A DNA stretch of 64,000 bases from the NCBI GenBank assembly GCA_963667595.2, contig CAXXWD010000001.1, positions 620,001 to 684,000 of the forward strand, given 5' to 3'. Shown piece after piece: positions 43,813 through 53,445 of the stretch. Numbering within the stretch: position 1 is the stretch's first letter; every line of letters starts with the position of its first letter. The notes under the pieces were generated by a model, which worked only from the letters and a program-made list of their open reading frames with translations, searched no databases and was not told the DNA's origin. The translations under genes were made by a program, and so were the position numbers. This DNA is from JAHJQZ01 sp963667595 (GTDB taxonomy: Bacteria > Pseudomonadota > Alphaproteobacteria > Rhizobiales > Devosiaceae).

Positions 43813-46623
43813 TTACTCGCTCAGCGCCTCGGCAAGATCGATCAGCCGGACCATTTCGGCCCGATAGCCGTTTTCATCCGTGCCGCGCGCATTTTTGGCC
43901 AGCGCCTTGAGTTGGGCCCAGTCCCAGCCGGCCGTGGCCGGATTGTCCCTGAGCTTCTGGCCGAATCCCGCCACCGCCGCCGCGAAACGTGCCGCCTCCG
44001 GCGCCGCATCGAACGTAGCCGCTGCCGAGGCGATCCGCACGGGCAAGCTGATCAACTGGCTCGTGTCGGCATCGCCCGGCTTGTACCTCAGTTTGACGAA
44101 GGCGGCCTCGCCGCTCATGTCCGGGGTCGGCGCATCGTCGCCATAGCGCAGCGGATCGTTGAGCTGGGCAGCCGAGCCGACCGGCGTGATCTCGTAAAGC
44201 GCCGTCACGGCGTGGCCGGACCCGATATCGCCGGCATCCACCGCATCGTTGTTGAAATCCTCGGAATTGAGCAGGCGGGTCTCGTAGCCGATCAAGCGAT
44301 ATTCCGCGACCACGGCCGGGTTGAACTCGACCTGGATCTTGACGTCGCGCGCGATGGTTTGAAGGCTCGCCCCGACCTCCTCGCTCAATACCTTGCGGGC
44401 TTCGGCGAAGCTGTCGATATAGGCGGCGGTGCCATTGCCGTTCTGGGCCAGGGCCTGCATGGTCTCGTCATCGAGATTGCCCGAACCGAAACCGAGCACG
44501 GACAGAAAGATACCGCTATCACGCTTTTTGGCGATGAACCGCTTGAGATCGTCCGGATCGTCGATCCCGACATTGAAATCGCCATCGGTGGCCAGGATCA
44601 CCCGATTGGTGCCCGCCGCCGTGTCGGCTTCGGCTGCGAGCTGATAGGCTAATTCGATGCCTTCGGCGCCGGCCGTCGATCCACCGGAGTGCAGCTCGTT
44701 GAGCGCCGCGCGGATCTTCACCTTGTTGCTGGCCTTGGTCGGCTCCAGCACCACGCCGGCCGAACCGGCATAGGCGACGATCGAAACCGTGTCCTTTTCG
44801 GTCAACTGGCCGAGCAGCAGTTCGAAGGACTTTTTCAGCAAGGGCAGCTTGTCCGGCGCTTCCATCGATCCGGACGTGTCGATGAGCAGAACGATATTGG
44901 CAGGCGGACGGCTTTCGGCAGGCACGCGATAGCCCTGGATACCGATCTGGAGGAGCTGGGTGCCGTCGCGCCAGGGCGTCGGAAACAGGTTGGTATGGAT
45001 ACTAAAGGGCTTTTCCATACCGTCCGGTCCGGCATAGCCGTAATCGAAATAATTGATCATTTCCTCGATCCTGACGGCGTCCGCCTGTGGCAGCGTGCCG
45101 GCTTCGAGCATGCGGCGCACATAGGAATAGGCCGCCGTATCGACATCGATCGAGAAGGTCGAAACCGGTTCCGCCAACACCGTGAGGGTACGTCCATCAG
45201 AAAAACCGGCAAACTGGTCGCCCGATCCGAAAAGGACGTTGCCACCGCCCACCTGTCGCGCCGGCATGGAGGCGATCATGGTCTTGCTCTCGACGGCGAA
45301 GGTCGGCGCCAACATTTCCAATAGCGCATCCTGAGGCGATACGATGGGCTCCGATTCCCCGATGTCGTCGGTGCTCGTCGCCGCGCCGTTCGACGGATCG
45401 GATACGCGTCCCATGAACAGGACGGTTCCCGATCCCCTCTCGACGATGGCGAACAGGAACGGCCGGTCGATCGTTACGTCGTCCATCGCCTGCGGCGCAA
45501 CCCCGCGCGCGGCGAACTCGACGGCCGTCGCCGCGGCGGCTTCGGTCCCTGACTCGTTCACATCGATCAGCGCCTTGTGTTCGACCTGCGAGATGTGGAT
45601 GCGGCTCGTTTCATCGCTGGAACCGGTGACGCCGGAAAAATCCGCATTGTCCCGGTCGAAAGCCAGATCGAGCCCCATGCCTTGAAGCAGCGGAACAAGG
45701 TTTGCCCCGGATTCGAAGGAAAATTTCGGCAGCGTCAGCGCCACGTGCTTCGGTGTGACGAGGTCGAGTTGATCGATGACACGGGCAAGGTCGTCGCCGT
45801 CGAGCTTGATCGAGACCTGACCGTTTTCGCTTGTAACCATGGGCAGGAAAACGACCATCTCCATCCGTCCGCCGGCATAGGGCAGCGCAATGGCGTCGTA
45901 ATCGCGTGCGCTCAGCATCCTCAGCGAAAGGGCCTGGTGCATCATCGGCACCGAAATGGTCTTGTACGGCGACAGGTGGAAATCGCCCGGATCCGTCTGC
46001 GTTTCGGAGAACGGCGCCTGCCATGTCGCTGAGAAATGAATGGCGTTCAGCAAAACGGCCACCGAATTCGGATCGAGCTTTTTGAGAATCTCGGTGATCT
46101 TGCCATTGGTCTTGTCGCTGACCCAGGCGTTGATTTGCTCAAGACCCGAACCGGAGAACAGTTCGGCATCGAAATCCTTTTGCAAAAGGGACGTGTAGCC
46201 GTCGCTGACCAACCCGCCGAAACGGGTCAGATGCAGAGCATTGGCGATCTCGATCGACGCGTCGTTCTCGGATGTGGGCTCCACCACCATGTCGACCAGA
46301 TGCTGGTTGACACGACCGATCTCGTCCGGGCCCGGCGCAAATCCCAGAACCGCGGACATTTCCGCTTCCGTTGTCGTACGGGCGCCGGCATAGGCCATGG
46401 CCAGCGCCGTACCGATGCTGAACGGAGACAAAACGAGATTGCCACCGGTCTTTTCGGCAAGCTGGTCGAACAGATCAAGTCCGGTGGTGGTGTAGGCTCC
46501 GGCCAGCTTTTTGGCCTCGATGTCCGTCAACATCGGTTCTTCGCCAAAAGATACGCCCATCAGCGCCGCGCTCAACGCGGCCGCGGGCAACAGCACTTTA
46601 TGAAGACGGCAGAGTGAGTTCAT
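43813..46623 (-). CDS. Exported serpin-von Willebrand factor A fusion protein
   Basis: 936 residues in one open frame. Residues 1-28 are a signal peptide (KVLLPAAALSAALMG). Residues 40-410 are a serpin: NLVLSPFSIGTALAMAYAGA, LNAIHFSATW, LTLPKFSFESGANL, and the signature DRPFLFAIVERGSGTVLFMG. The reactive loop NESGTEAAAATAVEF is an inhibitory-type Ala-rich hinge with Gly359 as P15; counting gives Arg373 as P1, suggesting a trypsin-like target. Residues 480-936 are a YfbK-like vWA module: FSIDVDTAAYSYVRRML then MIDAS DTSGSM at 582. GGGAG precedes the ATG. It stands alone between two terminator-like regions. The combination is unusual; it might trap a protease while binding a surface partner. 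Partner and target are unknown. Confidence 0.85.
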   Translation of the reverse strand: MNSLCRLHKVLLPAAALSAALMGVSFGEEPMLTDIEAKKLAGAYTTTGLDLFDQLAEKTGGNLVLSPFSIGTALAMAYAGARTTTEAEMSAVLGFAPGPDEIGRVNQHLVDMVVEPTSENDASIEIANALHLTRFGGLVSDGYTSLLQKDFDAELFSGSGLEQINAWVSDKTNGKITEILKKLDPNSVAVLLNAIHFSATWQAPFSETQTDPGDFHLSPYKTISVPMMHQALSLRMLSARDYDAIALPYAGGRMEMVVFLPMVTSENGQVSIKLDGDDLARVIDQLDLVTPKHVALTLPKFSFESGANLVPLLQGMGLDLAFDRDNADFSGVTGSSDETSRIHISQVEHKALIDVNESGTEAAAATAVEFAARGVAPQAMDDVTIDRPFLFAIVERGSGTVLFMGRVSDPSNGAATSTDDIGESEPIVSPQDALLEMLAPTFAVESKTMIASMPARQVGGGNVLFGSGDQFAGFSDGRTLTVLAEPVSTFSIDVDTAAYSYVRRMLEAGTLPQADAVRIEEMINYFDYGYAGPDGMEKPFSIHTNLFPTPWRDGTQLLQIGIQGYRVPAESRPPANIVLLIDTSGSMEAPDKLPLLKKSFELLLGQLTEKDTVSIVAYAGSAGVVLEPTKASNKVKIRAALNELHSGGSTAGAEGIELAYQLAAEADTAAGTNRVILATDGDFNVGIDDPDDLKRFIAKKRDSGIFLSVLGFGSGNLDDETMQALAQNGNGTAAYIDSFAEARKVLSEEVGASLQTIARDVKIQVEFNPAVVAEYRLIGYETRLLNSEDFNNDAVDAGDIGSGHAVTALYEITPVGSAAQLNDPLRYGDDAPTPDMSGEAAFVKLRYKPGDADTSQLISLPVRIASAAATFDAAPEAARFAAAVAGFGQKLRDNPATAGWDWAQLKALAKNARGTDENGYRAEMVRLIDLAEALSE

Positions 46624-46817
46624 GATCGGGCTCCCTGTTTTCCCCCAATCCAGTCGGTCACGGCGTACTGATCACATGGGCGTGATCGCCGATCCGATCC
46701 GTAAGGGAGAAAATGGCCCGAAACATGGTCGCTATCGGACCAAACCATGGCGGTTTCCGGGTTTATACCGAGCCCATATGCAATTCTCGCCCCGCCGCGT
46801 GGCCGGCGACAAGGCCG

Positions 46818-47342
46818 TCAGCCTTTCGGGCGAAACGCCCTTAACACCGCCATATCGGTTTCGATCCGCCCGGCCCCGATCAGATCGAGACAATAGGGGA
46901 CGGCCGGGAACACGGCATCGAGACAGGTCTTGATCGCCGATGGCCTGCCCGGCAGCGTGATGATCAGCGTCTTGCCGCGAATACCGGCCGATTGTCGCGA
47001 CAGGATGGCGGTCGGCACCTCTTCGAGGCTGACCTTGCGCATCAGTTCGCCGAAGCCGGGCAGATCCTTGTCGATGACGCGATCGAGCGCTTCCGGGGTC
47101 ATGTCGCGCGGCGACGGCCCCGTGCCACCGGTCGCCAGGATCAGATCGACGCCCTCGATATCCGAAAGCACCTCGAAAATGTCGGCGACGCTGTCGACGC
47201 CGTCCGGCACGATGCGTCTGACCAGCTCGTAGTCCGACAAAATGGCCGCGCTGAGCCAGTCGGCGATGGCCGGCCCGCCTTTGTCTTCATAGGCGCCGGA
47301 ACTGGCCCGGTCGGAAATGGTTACGGCTGCAATCCTGACCAT
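46818..47342 (-). CDS. mogA: Molybdopterin adenylyltransferase MogA
   Basis: 174 residues of the MoeA/MogA family, activating molybdopterin with ATP before molybdenum insertion. Motifs: ISDRASSGAYEDKGGPAIADWL, the molybdopterin-binding LILATGGTGPSPRDMTPEAL and LPGRPSAIKTCLDAVFP. Length and the SDRASSG N-terminus match MogA rather than MoaB. It overlaps the end of the pseudouridine kinase gene by 22 bases, so the two are probably co-transcribed although functionally unrelated. Confidence 0.9.
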   Translation of the reverse strand: MVRIAAVTISDRASSGAYEDKGGPAIADWLSAAILSDYELVRRIVPDGVDSVADIFEVLSDIEGVDLILATGGTGPSPRDMTPEALDRVIDKDLPGFGELMRKVSLEEVPTAILSRQSAGIRGKTLIITLPGRPSAIKTCLDAVFPAVPYCLDLIGAGRIETDMAVLRAFRPKG

Positions 47343-48259
47343 GATGCCTCCCTCGTTCTTTGCGGGCGTCCGCCAATCCTGGCGACGGCTTCGGCCCCCA
47401 ACCGGTTGCCGGCGTCAAGACAGGCGCCGAGATCCCCACCCTGTCGCCAGGCGGAAATGAAGCCGGCCAGAAAGGCGTCGCCCGCGCCAGTGGTGTCGAT
47501 CGCATCGCGCGCGCTGCCGGCGGCAAAAACGGGTTCGGCACCCCTGATGCCGCCAAGACTGCCCTCGGCGCCACGCTTGATCACCGCCATGGGATAGGCG
47601 TCGAGCAAACCGGCAAGCTGTTCGGCCGGACCCGATTTGCCGGTCATGAGCGCCGCTTCGTCGGTATTGGCGACGATGAGATCGGTTCCTGCCGTCCAGG
47701 TGAGGAACGCCTCGGCCCCGCATTCGGCCAGAAAACCGACGCTGGCCGCATCGATAACCACCGGAATGCTCTTTTCCCGTGCCGCCGCGATCATGGCCAT
47801 GACGCAGGCGCGTGGGCCTTCGACGAAAAAGCTGTAGCCGGACAGGACCAGCAGACCCGTGCCATCGCGCCAATTGTCAGGCAGATCGTTTATTGAAAGC
47901 GCCAGATTGGCGCCCCGGTCGGTGAAAAAACTGCGCTCGCCACCGGGATCGAGCAGGGTCACCAGCCGCCCGCTGCCGTGTTCGGCGTCCCCCGCCACCA
48001 GCGGTGCAATGCCATCGGCGGCAAGACGCGCCGCCACACCATCCCGATCCGCCATGCCGACCCGCGCGAACAGCGCCACCGGCACACCGGATGCGGCCAG
48101 CCACGCCGCCTGATTGGCGGCGGACCCGCCATCGACCATTGAAATCAATGCCCGTCGGTCCGAACCGGGCACGGCCGGACCCTCGGTCCGAACGACGATA
48201 TCTGTCATGATATCGCCGGTAACCAGAACGCGGCCGGTTACCGTCGCAAGCCCGCTCAT
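47321..48259 (-). CDS. psuK: Pseudouridine kinase, PfkB family
   Basis: 312 residues. Ribokinase-type features: GGSAANQAAWLAASGVPVALFARVG near residue 44, and the anion-hole/catalytic motif TTGAGDAFLAGFISAW at about 264. It follows psuG with a 4-base ATGA overlap, so pseudouridine is the natural substrate (to pseudouridine-5'-phosphate). Since psuG is frameshifted, phosphorylated product could accumulate unless an intact glycosidase exists elsewhere. Confidence 0.85.
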   Translation of the reverse strand: MSGLATVTGRVLVTGDIMTDIVVRTEGPAVPGSDRRALISMVDGGSAANQAAWLAASGVPVALFARVGMADRDGVAARLAADGIAPLVAGDAEHGSGRLVTLLDPGGERSFFTDRGANLALSINDLPDNWRDGTGLLVLSGYSFFVEGPRACVMAMIAAAREKSIPVVIDAASVGFLAECGAEAFLTWTAGTDLIVANTDEAALMTGKSGPAEQLAGLLDAYPMAVIKRGAEGSLGGIRGAEPVFAAGSARDAIDTTGAGDAFLAGFISAWRQGGDLGACLDAGNRLGAEAVARIGGRPQRTREASWSGLQP

Positions 48260-49172
48260 CCCTTCCTGGCCAGCGCCACCGCGATCTCGGCGGCAATCTC
48301 GGCGTTGTGGCGCACCAGCGCGATATTGGTCTTCAAACTCCTGCCGCCCGACAGCTCGTGAATGGTCTGCAACAGGAAAGGCGTCACGTCCTTGCCGGAA
48401 ACGCCGCGTTCCTCCGCCTGATTGAGCGCCGCCCTGATTTCGGTCTCGATGAATTTTTCATCCAACTCGAAGCTTTCCGGCACCGGATTGGCGATCAGCA
48501 CGCCCCCCATGCCGAGTCCGAATTGCAGCGCCAGCATCTCGGCCAGATCCTCGGCATTGTCGAACCGGTGATCGACCTTATGGCCGCTCTTGCGCGTATA
48601 AAAAGCCGGGAAATCATCGGTCTGCCAGCCAACGACCGGCACACCATTGGTCTCCAGCACTTCAAGCGTGCGCGGAATGTCGAGAATGGCCTTGGCGCCG
48701 GCGCACACGACCGCCACCGGCGTCCGCCCCAGTTCGCCGAGATCGGCGGAAACGTCCATGCTCAGTTCGCCGCCGCGATGCACCCCGCCGATCCCCCCGT
48801 GGCAAAGACGCGGATGCCGGCCATGGCGGCGATCATCATGGTGGTGGCAACGGTGGTGCCGCCCAAGCCACCCTTGGTCAGGATCGCGGCGAGATCGCGC
48901 CGCGACGCCTTGTCGGCCGTATGGCCTTCGCGAGCCAGCCGTTCGAGCCCGGCCTCGTCGATGCCGGCCACCATCTGGCCGTCCATCAGTGCCACGGTCG
49001 CGGGGACCGCGCCCTGCAGCCGGATGAGATCCTCGACGCCACGTGCCATTTCGAGATTCTGCGGATAGGGCATGCCGTGGGTGATGATGGTCGATTCCAG
49101 TGCCACCACCGCCCGTTTCTGCGCCAGCGCATCTTTCACATGGGCGCCGAGTACCAGTCGATCCGTGTTCAT
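48256..49172 (-). pseudogene. psuG: Pseudouridine-5'-phosphate glycosidase, frameshifted
   Basis: The N-terminal part (MNTDRLVLGAHVKDALA...GIRVFATGG) and the C-terminal part (HRGGELSMDVSADLGELGRT to the end) of PsuG are both intact but in different frames. The break is at a G run on the minus strand (C6 at 48793-48798). One extra G would restore TGGIGGVHRGGELS, which matches the usual sequence. As written the first part ends within about 15 residues. GGGGAG precedes the ATG at 49172. Full length would be about 306 residues, normal for the family. Either a real pseudogene, a slippage site, or an assembly error in a G7 run. Confidence 0.85.
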
Positions 49173-49563
49173 CTTCACTCCCCTAATCGTCTGCGCTGTG
49201 GCATTTCGACACCGGCTTACGCCGCCTGTTGAAGCCAATCAAGACAGTCACCACCTATCGCCCGTACGCTGGACGTGTGGTCAAAAGCTTTTGAACGTAA
49301 TGCTTATCGAAGCCTGACCCCCCGAAAAAGAATTGAATGTTTGCCGCACCTCCTCATGCGGTAAGCAGTCTATTCAGAGCACACGGACTATTGCCCTGAT
49401 CGAAAAAAGACAAATTGGATAGTTTTTGGGAAAGAGCCGCACCGGCAATATTTCCGGTTTCGACAGCATCCGAATTATTTTTATTTCATTATCGGATACT
49501 GTTTTGAAAGCTGCTTTCGCCTCACGTCTCTAACGCTCGCACTGTTTAAACGGAGAATTGGCC
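49173..49563. other. Divergent intergenic region between psuG and the bactofilin-like gene
   Basis: 391 bases, lower in GC toward 49400-49510. ATCCGA...TCGGAT arms near 49469 and 49493 flank an AT-rich stretch. It should hold promoters for both divergent genes; no gene is supported. Confidence 0.4.
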
Positions 49564-50733
49564 ATGAAAGCGTTCATAGGAATTCTTGTGACCTTGCTGA
49601 CCATCGCATCCCCCGTCCTGGCTGATGGCCCGGATCGATTTACCCTTGGTGGCGACCAATATGTTTCCGGTCAGGAGGCGACCCTGTCCGGTGATGTCGA
49701 AAACGATGCCTTCGCCGCAGGCTTCAACGTCGTCGTCCCATCCCCGGTTTCCGGCGATGTCCATGCCGGCGGCTTCACGGTGACGGTTTCCGGGCCCGTC
49801 AGCGGCAATGTCTATGCCGTGGGCAATGCCGTGACCCTGTCCGGTCCTGTCGGCAAGGACGTCACCGCTCTTGGCGGCACAATCACCCTGTCCGGTTCCG
49901 ATGCCATCAAGGGGAATCTGCGTGTCACGGGCGGGTCCATCGCGCTCGATCGTCCCGTCGATGGATCGGCGCTTGTCGCCGGTCATAGCGTTGCGATCGA
50001 TGGCCCGATTGCGGGCGATCTGGTTTTATCGACAGAAGCTGCAAGTTTCGGCGACAATGCCAAGGTTTTGGGCCATGTCGACATCCGGTCCACCTCCCCG
50101 ATCGAGGTGCCCGCCTCGGTTGCTCCGGCTGACCGCGTGACCTTCACCAAGGTCGAGACGACCGATATCCCCGGCGATGCCAAGGGCATCTTCGACAAGG
50201 CGACCGACAACCGGCTCAACCACTGGATGTTCAGTGTGTTCGGCGCCGCGGCGGCCATCATTTACGGCATCGCGCTGCTCGCCCTGTTCCCGCGCCGCAT
50301 CGAGACCGGGTTCCAGACGGGTATGGCCAAACCGATCAAGAGCCTTTTGTTCGGCATCCTGGCTCTGTCCGCCTATATCGGGCTTGTCCTGGTTCTTCTT
50401 TTGACCCTGATCGGCATTCCGCTGGCGCCCTTCGCCGTCATCCTCGCCATCCTGGCCGGGCTGACCGGCTTCATCATGGGCGGCTATTTCCTCACCGACC
50501 GCATTTTCAGCGCGTTCGGTTTCGAAACCGACAGTTTGTGGAAACGGGCGCTCGCCCTCGTCGTCGGCCTCATCGTCGCCGGCATTGTTGGAGCCATTCC
50601 GTTCCTCGGATGGATCGCACAGCTCGGCCTGTGTTTCTTCGGTCTCGGCGCCCTGAGCTTTGCCTCTTTCGGCCGGCGGATCGATAGCGACTTCCATCGT
50701 CAGCTTGCCCGGGACACCGGCCTGAAACCGTAA
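49564..50733 (+). CDS. Bactofilin-like repeat domain with C-terminal membrane domain
   Basis: 389 residues. A signal peptide (ends SPVLADG, about 22) is followed by roughly 150 residues of short beta repeats rich in Gly and Val (GDVHAGGFTVTVSGPVSGNV, AVTLSGPVGKDVTALGG), the right-handed beta-helix pattern of polymer-forming (bactofilin/DUF8173-like) proteins. The C-terminal third has four or five membrane helices (MFSVFGAAAAIIYGIALLAL onward). The start at 49564 has GGAGAA 9 bases upstream; a TTG six bases earlier is not needed. The beta region would face the periplasm. No functional partner nearby; role in envelope structure is inference. Confidence 0.75.
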   Translation: MKAFIGILVTLLTIASPVLADGPDRFTLGGDQYVSGQEATLSGDVENDAFAAGFNVVVPSPVSGDVHAGGFTVTVSGPVSGNVYAVGNAVTLSGPVGKDVTALGGTITLSGSDAIKGNLRVTGGSIALDRPVDGSALVAGHSVAIDGPIAGDLVLSTEAASFGDNAKVLGHVDIRSTSPIEVPASVAPADRVTFTKVETTDIPGDAKGIFDKATDNRLNHWMFSVFGAAAAIIYGIALLALFPRRIETGFQTGMAKPIKSLLFGILALSAYIGLVLVLLLTLIGIPLAPFAVILAILAGLTGFIMGGYFLTDRIFSAFGFETDSLWKRALALVVGLIVAGIVGAIPFLGWIAQLGLCFFGLGALSFASFGRRIDSDFHRQLARDTGLKP

Positions 50734-50760
50734 CGGTTTTGCCCGGAAACCCGCTTTGTC

Positions 50761-50791
50761 AGCCCCGACGCCGTTGAGGCGCCGGGGCTTG
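50761..50791 (+). terminator. Hairpin after the bactofilin-like gene
   Basis: AGCCCCGACGCC/GGCGCCGGGGCT with a GTTGA loop, followed by TGCCC; a strong stem but only a weak T-run, 28 bases after the stop codon. Confidence 0.6.
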
Positions 50792-50933
50792 CCCAATGAT
50801 TAATCACTCCTGAATCCGGTGTGGAAATGGGGCTGCGTTTTCGTATAAGCTAGTGCTCTCGTCCGGGCGATTTTGCTTCCCAATCAGCACCGGTTAGTGT
50901 CGCTCAAACGCCATCAGGGAGACCCAGCACAGA

Positions 50934-52022
50934 ATGAAACACGTCCTCGCGCTTGCCGTAGGATTTTCCGTTCTCGCCGCCCCCGCTCTTGCCTCTGAAG
51001 AGCCGGTCCTCAACATTTACAACTGGTCGGACTACATCGCTGACGACACCATTTCGAATTTCGAAGCCGAGACCGGCATCAAGGTCAATTACGACGTTTT
51101 CGACGGCAACGAAGTTCTTGAAGCCAAGCTTCTGACCGGCAGCACCGGATATGACATCGTGGTGCCGACCGCCTATTTCCTCGAGCGCCAGATTCAGGCC
51201 GGGCTGTTTATGAAGCTCGACAAGTCGAAACTGCCCAATATCGTCAACCTGGACCCCACGATCATGAAAGTGGTCCAGACCGCCGATCCGGGCAACGACT
51301 ACGCCGTCGACTATATGTGGGGCACCTCCGGCCTGGGGTACAATGTCGACAAGATCGCCGAACGCATGCCCGATGCGCCGATCGATAGCTGGGACATGAT
51401 CTTCAAGCCCGAGATCATCTCCAAATTCACCGATTGCGGCGTCACCGTGCTCGATGCGCCGACCGAAATGGTCCCGGCCGCCCTTAACTATCTCGGCATC
51501 GATCCCAAGAGCGAAAGCGCCGACGATCTGGCCAGGGCCGAAGAGCTTTTAAAGAGCATCCGGCCCTATATCCGCTATTTCCATTCCAGCCAGTACATTT
51601 CCGATCTCGCCAATGGCGATGTCTGCCTTTCCGTCGGCTGGTCGGGCGACGTATTGCAGGCCCGCGACCGCGCCGCCGAGGCCGATGCCGGGGTGAACGT
51701 CGACTATGTCATCCCGAAGGAAGGCGCGCTGATGTGGTTCGACATGATGGCCATTCCGGCCGATGCGCCGCATCCGGAAAACGCCCTGAAATTCCTCAAC
51801 TACATCATGGAGCCGCAGGTCATCGCCGATGTCTCCAACTATGTCTATTACGCCAATGGCAATTCGGCCTCCTTCGATCTCATCGATCCGGAGGTCACTA
51901 AAGACCCGGCGATCTATCCGCCCGAAGCGGTCAAGAACAAGCTCTTCGCCATCAGGGCACATACCCCGAAATACGATCGGCTTCTGACCCGCGCCTGGAC
52001 GCGGATCCGCACCGGTCAATAG
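50934..52022 (+). CDS. potF: Putrescine/polyamine-binding periplasmic protein
   Basis: 362 residues with a signal peptide ending ALASEEP. Polyamine-binding protein features: VLNIYNWSDYIADDTISNFE, VDYMWGTSGLGYN, and VGWSGDVLQARDRA; aromatic and acidic residues of the PotF/PotD pocket are retained. Followed, after a mosaic repeat, by potG, potH and potI. The 274-base gap to potG is unusual for this operon and is mostly repeat DNA. Captures putrescine or a related polyamine in the periplasm. Confidence 0.92.
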   Translation: MKHVLALAVGFSVLAAPALASEEPVLNIYNWSDYIADDTISNFEAETGIKVNYDVFDGNEVLEAKLLTGSTGYDIVVPTAYFLERQIQAGLFMKLDKSKLPNIVNLDPTIMKVVQTADPGNDYAVDYMWGTSGLGYNVDKIAERMPDAPIDSWDMIFKPEIISKFTDCGVTVLDAPTEMVPAALNYLGIDPKSESADDLARAEELLKSIRPYIRYFHSSQYISDLANGDVCLSVGWSGDVLQARDRAAEADAGVNVDYVIPKEGALMWFDMMAIPADAPHPENALKFLNYIMEPQVIADVSNYVYYANGNSASFDLIDPEVTKDPAIYPPEAVKNKLFAIRAHTPKYDRLLTRAWTRIRTGQ

Positions 52023-52048
52023 AACGCACCAGATAACGGGACGCTTCC

Positions 52049-52157
52049 TCTAGCGTGTTTTCAGGCAAAGTGGATACCGGTTCGCCGGTTCGAAAACACG
52101 ACAATAAAAGAAGACAGAGCAGATCACGCGATTAAGCCAGAACGTGATCTGCTCTAG
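52049..52157 (+). repeat. Mosaic palindromic repeat, copy B, between potF and potG
   Basis: First module CTCTAGCGTGTTTTCAGGCA...CCGGTTCGCCGG...GAAAACACG; second module CAGAGCAGATCACGCGATTA...AACGTGATCTGCTCTAG. Both ends finish in CTAG or a close variant. It lies inside the polyamine transport operon, so it will be in the mRNA as two stable hairpins. Confidence 0.8.
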
Positions 52158-52296
52158 GACGCGTCCCGGTTGGTTCGCCTGTCGCGCAAAGGTAAAAGAC
52201 CGGTTTTCGGTCGGCTTGTCGAAGCCCTTTCGCGCGATCATCGACAACGCGTATGCGTTTCAACCGGAACCGTGCAGCGAAGATACGGGTGCTTTC

Positions 52297-53445
52297 ATGG
52301 TGCAGCAAAAGCAGAAACACGCCGCGGATACGCGGCCCTGGCGCGATCCGAACGCCAAGCCTTTCGTCCAGATCCAGAACGTTTCGAAAAAATTCGGCAA
52401 TAACGTTCTTGCCGTCGACCAAGTGTCGCTCGACATCTACAAGGGCGAGCTTTTCTGCCTGCTCGGCGGGTCCGGGTCGGGCAAATCGACCCTTTTGCGC
52501 ATGCTCGCCGGCTTCGAGGCGCCGACCGCGGGATCGATCCTGATCGACGGTCAGGATATGGCCGGCGTGCCGCCCTACAACCGGCCCGTCAACATGATGT
52601 TCCAGTCCTATGCGCTGTTCCCGCACATGACGGTCGAAGCCAACATCGCCTACGGGCTCAAGCGCGATCGGCTGCCCGCCGACACAATCAGCACGCGGGT
52701 CGCCGAGCTTTTGGCGCTCGTGCATCTCGAAGACTACGGCAAGCGCAAACCGGGCCAGCTTTCCGGCGGCCAGCGCCAGCGCGTTGCCCTTGCCCGTTCG
52801 CTCGCCAAGAAACCCAAGCTTTTATTGCTCGACGAACCGCTCGGCGCCCTCGACAAGAAGCTGCGTGAAAAGACGCAGTACGAACTGGTCAAGATCCAGG
52901 AACAGACCGGCGTCACCTTCGTCGTCGTCACCCATGACCAGGAAGAGGCGATGAGCCTGGCCACCCGTATCGGGGTGATGGATACCGGCATCATTGCCCA
53001 GATCGGCGAGCCCAACGAGATCTATGAATTCCCCAACTCGCGCTACGTCGCCAGCTTCATCGGCAATGTGAACATGTTCGAGGGCGTGGTAACCGAGGAC
53101 GAACCGGATCACGTCCGCATCCGGTGCCCCGAAACCATCAACGATATCCTCGTGCCGCACGGCGTTTCCTGCGCGCCGGACCAGACGCTCTGGTATGCCC
53201 TGCGGCCGGAAAAGATCCGCATCAGCCGCGAAAAGCCCGAGGGAAACGTCAATTATTCCTATGGGCTTGTCGACGAAGTCGTCTATCTCGGCGATCTCAG
53301 CGTTTATTATCTCGTGCTCGAATCCGGCATGCGCATCAACGTCACCAAGCCGAACATCGATCGCTGGAACGAAGAAAATATCCGCTGGGACGAACACGTC
53401 TACGTCTCCTGGGAAGGGGATGCCGGAGCGGTGTTGACCTCATGA
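52297..53445 (+). CDS. potG: Polyamine ABC transporter ATP-binding protein
   Basis: 382 residues. Walker A GGSGSGKST (about 59-67), Q-loop NMMFQSYALFPHMTV, signature LSGGQRQRVALARSLA, Walker B LLLLDEPLGALD, H-loop VVTHDQEEAM; then the C-terminal TOBE-like domain. The start at 52297 opens the conserved HAADTRPWRDPNAKPFVQIQ; the ribosome site is weak. It is 274 bases after potF and overlaps potH by ATGA. Drives polyamine import. Confidence 0.94.
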   Translation: MVQQKQKHAADTRPWRDPNAKPFVQIQNVSKKFGNNVLAVDQVSLDIYKGELFCLLGGSGSGKSTLLRMLAGFEAPTAGSILIDGQDMAGVPPYNRPVNMMFQSYALFPHMTVEANIAYGLKRDRLPADTISTRVAELLALVHLEDYGKRKPGQLSGGQRQRVALARSLAKKPKLLLLDEPLGALDKKLREKTQYELVKIQEQTGVTFVVVTHDQEEAMSLATRIGVMDTGIIAQIGEPNEIYEFPNSRYVASFIGNVNMFEGVVTEDEPDHVRIRCPETINDILVPHGVSCAPDQTLWYALRPEKIRISREKPEGNVNYSYGLVDEVVYLGDLSVYYLVLESGMRINVTKPNIDRWNEENIRWDEHVYVSWEGDAGAVLTS

